A stretch of 64,000 nt of DNA from Chryseobacterium takakiae (GTDB lineage: Bacteria > Bacteroidota > Bacteroidia > Flavobacteriales > Weeksellaceae), in assembly GCF_900129385.1 (NCBI RefSeq), contig NZ_FQVO01000004.1:1-64000 (forward strand). Reading direction: 5' to 3'. Each line of letters opens with the position of its first letter. Position 1 is the stretch's first letter. This document shows positions 61,836-64,000 of this stretch, piece by piece. Below the pieces are notes generated by a model that worked only from the letters and a program-made list of their open reading frames with translations, made no database searches and was not told the origin of the DNA. The position numbers were made by a program, and so were the translations under genes.

Positions 61836-61909
61836 GGCCTCGTGGCGCAACTGAATAGCGCATCTGATTACGGCTCAGAAGGTTACAGGTTTGAATCCTG
61901 TCGAGGTCA
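61836..61909 (+). tRNA. tRNA-Arg (ACG anticodon)
   Basis: Cloverleaf read by hand. Acceptor stem GGCCTCG/CGAGGTC with one G-T pair, D stem GCGC/GCGC, anticodon stem TCTGA/TCAGA enclosing TTACGGC (anticodon ACG, read as ICG for CGN Arg codons), T stem ACAGG/CCTGT with loop TTTGAAT, and discriminator A73. CCA is not encoded. It is followed directly by a terminator and then by recombinase remnants. Confidence 0.97.
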
Positions 61910-61912
61910 CAA

Positions 61913-61955
61913 GACCGACATTTGAAGATTTCACTCTTCGGTGTCGGTTTTTTTA
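61913..61955 (+). terminator. Terminator after tRNA-Arg
   Basis: ACCGACA...TGTCGGT with an inner GAAG/CTTC pairing is followed by TTTTTT, immediately downstream of the tRNA. Confidence 0.75.
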
Positions 61956-62218
61956 TTTCCTAATCCGTTGTTATATTGACAAATACACTGAGGAACAATA
62001 TTCATTTTAGGTGTTTGAAAACTTTTTCCGTCAAATTCGACTTTTTGGGGAAATACTAAACACCCAACCCTCCTTTTTGTTTGTAGATCGCCCTGCTGAT
62101 AATGGTTTGCAAGGGTTTCCATCCCGTCAAGTGCATTTCTATTTTTGTTCTAATGTCAAGTTCCTTGCTATCCGAAACCATTTGCTGAAGTTCCTGTTCC
62201 AATTGTTCAAATATCGCA
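61931..62218 (-). pseudogene. C-terminal remnant of a large serine recombinase
   Basis: The - strand encodes ELQQMVSDSKELDIRTKIE, then after a one-base shift near 62136 NALDGMETLANHYQQGDL, then TKRRVGCLVFPQKVEFDGKS, reaching a stop at 61931. A coiled coil followed by KRR.(I/V)G..FP(E/Q)K..FDGK...T is the usual C-terminal end of resolvase-type large serine recombinases. The catalytic and zinc-ribbon domains are gone, and the 5' end abuts the ABC-transporter remnant. It looks like the trace of an integrated element next to the tRNA gene. Identification is from motif memory, so moderately sure. Confidence 0.65.
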
Positions 62219-62644
62219 GTTGGTGAAGATTATGTAGATAAATCAAAACTTAGAAAAGCTGTAGAAATTGCCAATATCAAGAGTTTATTGAAGATTACCT
62301 TTAAGCTATAATACAAAAATAGGAAACGAGGGAGTCGGTGTAAGTGGTGGACAAAAACAAAGACTGTTCATCGCAAGAGCTGTTTATAAATCCCCAGAAT
62401 ATATTTTCTTTGATGAAGCAACTTCTGCTTTAGATGCAAATAATGAAAAGGTAATTATGGAAAATCTTGAACAGTTTTCCAGAGGAAAGACAGCCATTGT
62501 AATTGCTCACAGATTATCAACTGTAAAACATGCCGATAAAATTATTGTTCTTGATAAAGGGAAAGTTGTGGATGAAGGAAATGAATTGGTAGCTTTAAGG
62601 AGAATATTACAGACTCGTTAAAATCAACTGGATTAGGCAATTAA
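62210..62644 (+). pseudogene. C-terminal remnant of a peptide/bacteriocin ABC exporter (ATPase domain)
   Basis: The pieces in order are NIAVGEDYVDKSKLRKAVEI, then SFIEDLPLSYNTKIGNEG, then the ABC signature VSGGQKQRLFIARAVY, Walker B YIFFDEATSALDA, the H-loop IVIAHRLSTV and the tail LVKNQLELGN. Single bases are missing at about 62285 and 62295 (T runs), and again near 62600, 62622 and 62632 (A runs), so the frame is broken at least twice. All membrane and peptidase (C39) domains are absent. It begins in the middle of the ATPase domain at the junction with the recombinase remnant. In Bacteroidota this tail is typical of C39-type double-glycine peptide exporters, matching the small peptide gene just downstream. 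Confidence 0.85.
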
Positions 62645-62681
62645 ATGTGAAAAATAATTCATCAATGTCAGAATTACTTTT

Positions 62682-62689
62682 TATATTTG
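62682..62689 (+). promoter_or_regulatory. Promoter -7 box of the bacteriocin-like gene
   Basis: TATATTTG on +, about 68 bases before the start codon. The -33 region has no perfect TTG. Confidence 0.45.
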
Positions 62690-62757
62690 AATCTAATTAA
62701 AAGCGTTATCCGAAAAGCTATAAGAGAGTAGGAAAAAACCAAAAAAAAATAATTTTT

Positions 62758-62937
62758 ATGAAAAATTTAAAAAAACTATCAAGACAGAATTTAAGAACAA
62801 TTAAAGGGGGAGCTATGTGTCTTGGTTGTGGGTGTGCTACAAATGGTGCTACAGGTTTATGGAATGGCGCTTGTGTAGTATGTGAAAATAATATTGTTGT
62901 ATTATGCCCAATTCAGCCATGCGAGCTCTGCGGGTAG
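62758..62937 (+). CDS. Bacteriocin-like double-glycine precursor peptide, Cys-rich
   Basis: A 59-residue intact gene. The leader MKNLKKLSRQNLRTIKGG has the hydrophobic spacing and Gly-Gly end recognised by C39-type peptidase exporters. The 41-residue core contains eight Cys (CLGCGC, CVVC, and three near the C terminus, ending CELCG), no Lys or Arg, one Trp and several Gly. Leaders of this form mark a family of bacteriocin-like peptides that I recall as common in Chryseobacterium. No modifying enzyme (LanM, radical SAM, YcaO) is adjacent, and the adjacent exporter is a broken remnant. An AAAAAAAAATAA tract precedes the ATG. Activity (antimicrobial or signalling) is unproven. Confidence 0.85.
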   Translation: MKNLKKLSRQNLRTIKGGAMCLGCGCATNGATGLWNGACVVCENNIVVLCPIQPCELCG

Positions 62938-62957
62938 TAAAACAATTATTTAGGGTA

Positions 62958-62984
62958 AGAGGGTAATCTTTTTTGATTACCCTT
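62958..62984 (+). terminator. Possible terminator of the peptide gene
   Basis: GGGTAATC (62961-62968) pairs with GATTACCC (62975-62982) across a T6 loop. The trailing sequence is CTTCTG rather than a T-run, so termination would be weak or the hairpin may protect the 3' end. Confidence 0.5.
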
Positions 62985-63089
62985 CTGAACACTTATTGCT
63001 TCAATTGATCAACAGAATAAGATCATTAACATCAGTATAATTGCACAATAACTGTATTTAATAATCTGGTGTGACAAGCTAAATTCGTA

Positions 63090-63311
63090 TATATTTGCTA
63101 GAATAAAACATTGCAGATGTGTATCCGGTTTACCAAATTAGCAACCACTTAAAGAATCGGACAGAATCCGCTGAGAAAGTCGGCACATATTACGGACCGG
63201 CAGCACTTAAGTCTGCGACTTTTTTTGTTTCCAGCTCCTTATCTGGTTCATAAAACGCCACGAGGAGAATCCTGTTCTCGCTCTGCCGTAAGTCCGTTTA
63301 CAGGTATATAA
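63090..63311 (+). other. Promoter plus short ORF and interrupted frame of unknown nature
   Basis: A perfect -7 box TATATTTG (63090-63097) stands 20 bases before ATG at 63117. The ORF is MCIRFTKLATT followed by TAA. The same frame then stays open for 52 codons (RIGQNPLRKSAHITDRQHLS... ending SAVSPFTGI) to a TAA at 63309-63311. The segment is richer in G+C than its surroundings. It could be a leader-peptide type regulator, the end of a mobile element, or a chance reading. A stem AAGTC..GCA/TGC..GACTT followed by TTTTTTT lies at about 63178-63226. Confidence 0.35.
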
Positions 63312-63321
63312 TCTGATAAAG

Positions 63322-64000
63322 CTAATATCTGACAACTTGCTCAGTCCACGTAGGACCGCTGATATAGAACATACCATTTTCGTACTTGACGGGTTCGATA
63401 CCCATTTGCGGACCCAGTTCCCAAGCTTCGAAGGTTTGACTGTAAGGATATGGTCGTTTTTCGTACATAAAGTAATGACAGGAATTCCATAGATTTCCGT
63501 CCGGACCGATGAATAATGCATTGTGTCCCGTTTCCTGATAAGGATCTTCGGTATCGGTAAACTGCAGATTTTCATAGCCTCCATCTTTTGCCATTTGTTG
63601 TCTATAACCTTTCTTCCGGGTTCCAAAAATAGGTTCCGGAGAAGCGAGTTCCCAAGGTCCCAGAGGATTTTTTGATTTCAGCAAAGCCACTTCATACCCT
63701 CTTGTCCATGTAGAGAAGAACATAAAATAGGTTCCTTCTTTTTTAATGACGAAAGGACCTTCTATTCCCCCAACCATCCATTCCGGCCAGCCTGGCTGTT
63801 TTTTATCTAGGAATTTTTGAATAGGCGTGGTTAATTTTCCTGTTTTTAAATCAATTTTAGCCTGAAACAGTCCATTTCCGCTGCAATAGAGATAGACCTG
63901 TCCGTCCTCATCCTCGAACAAAGTGGCATCATTATTATATTGTGGAGTAAGCGGACCATTAAGCACTTTGTACGGGCCTGTCACTTTATCAGCCGAAAAT
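63322..64000 (-). CDS. GH43 family glycosidase, N terminus outside the window
   Basis: The C-terminal part (about 225 residues visible) of a five-bladed beta-propeller glycosidase, of the beta-xylosidase / alpha-L-arabinofuranosidase group. The frame stays open to the window edge (FSADKVTGPYK), so any GTG or ATG near 63984 is internal. Typical features are YNNDATLFEDEDGQVYLYCSG, with a conserved propeller Asp, VGGIEGPFVIKKEGTYFMFFS, which carries the candidate general-acid Glu in EGPF, and TGHNALFIGPDGNLW, with the family His. It ends SGPTWTEQVVRY. No T9SS tail. Specificity cannot be told from this half. Confidence 0.85.
   Translation of the reverse strand, partial: FSADKVTGPYKVLNGPLTPQYNNDATLFEDEDGQVYLYCSGNGLFQAKIDLKTGKLTTPIQKFLDKKQPGWPEWMVGGIEGPFVIKKEGTYFMFFSTWTRGYEVALLKSKNPLGPWELASPEPIFGTRKKGYRQQMAKDGGYENLQFTDTEDPYQETGHNALFIGPDGNLWNSCHYFMYEKRPYPYSQTFEAWELGPQMGIEPVKYENGMFYISGPTWTEQVVRY

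Larger units (their letters stand above)
62938..63321. other. Non-coding stretch between the peptide gene and the GH43 gene
   Basis: It holds a hairpin after the peptide gene (GGGTAATC/GATTACCC), a TAnnTTTG promoter at 63090-63097, a very short ORF, and a GC-richer segment of about 63150-63310 open in one frame. None is a gene I can name. Confidence 0.4.

Noticed and set aside
63207-63626. A 139-codon frame on the - strand overlapping the GH43 gene
   Set aside because: It runs in another frame through well-conserved GH43 sequence and has no recognisable domain; the GH43 frame is clearly the coding one.

Overview
The window is a low-GC chromosomal segment from a Bacteroidota bacterium of the class Flavobacteriia, most like Chryseobacterium or a close Weeksellaceae relative (inference from gene content, no search run). 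The support is: promoters of the TAnnTTTG type; several secreted proteins ending in type IX secretion (T9SS) sorting domains; a SusC/SusD pair; a class A beta-lactamase of the CGA/CIA/CME/PER branch; and a small bacteriocin-like precursor whose leader resembles those common in Chryseobacterium.

Layout. 1-3.0 kb: palindromic repeats and a large secreted metallophosphoesterase (-). 3.2-9.9 kb (+): ribosomal protein L19, a secreted GH5 glucanase with a CBM6-like tail, the beta-lactamase, a small secreted protein, 3-hydroxybutyryl-CoA dehydrogenase, a polytopic membrane protein and a very acidic small protein. 9.9-23.8 kb, mostly (-): META lipoprotein, pheT, M23 peptidase, dnaN, (dgkA on +), a gamma-glutamylcyclotransferase-like protein, an orphan barstar-like protein, purL, a REP-associated tyrosine transposase (RAYT) bracketed by its palindromes, a WG-repeat protein and purB. 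24.0-29.2 kb (+): a TPR histidine kinase/LytTR regulator pair and a leucine-rich-repeat T9SS cargo. 29.3-38.4 kb (-): a polysaccharide utilisation locus in transcription order susC, susD, GH144-like glucanase, secreted esterase, GH3 beta-glucosidase; beta-1,2-glucan is the best guess for substrate.

38.8-47.8 kb: small housekeeping and hypothetical genes, including an ArsC-like reductase, a deoxynucleoside kinase, a recently homogenised tandem pair of glutaminyl-peptide cyclotransferase-like lipoproteins, and a five-gene operon (DUF1569, secreted protein, frameshifted membrane protein, two VOC proteins). 48.0-61.8 kb: an SBBP-type T9SS protein, a 1970-residue alpha-2-macroglobulin-like protein without a thioester, a UbiA-like protein, recF, a DciA-like (DUF721) protein, a SpecificRecomb-family membrane protein, mtgA and a metal/cobalamin-type binding lipoprotein.

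61.8-64.0 kb is the most unusual part. A tRNA-Arg(ACG) is followed by a frameshifted C-terminal remnant of a large serine recombinase (-). This is fused head-on to a frameshifted C-terminal remnant of a peptide-exporting ABC transporter (+). Then come an intact 59-codon gene for a double-glycine-leader, eight-cysteine peptide, an unexplained element with a clean TAnnTTTG promoter, and a GH43 glycosidase gene running off the window. It reads as a decayed mobile/bacteriocin island in which the precursor peptide has outlived its exporter.

Functional themes are surface and secreted polysaccharide degradation (GH5, GH3, GH144, GH43, SusCD, T9SS), DNA replication and repair (dnaN, recF, DciA-like, nucleotide synthesis by purL/purB/dNK), envelope maintenance (mtgA, M23, A2M, DgkA) and intrinsic beta-lactam resistance. 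No CRISPR array, rRNA operon or intact prophage was seen.
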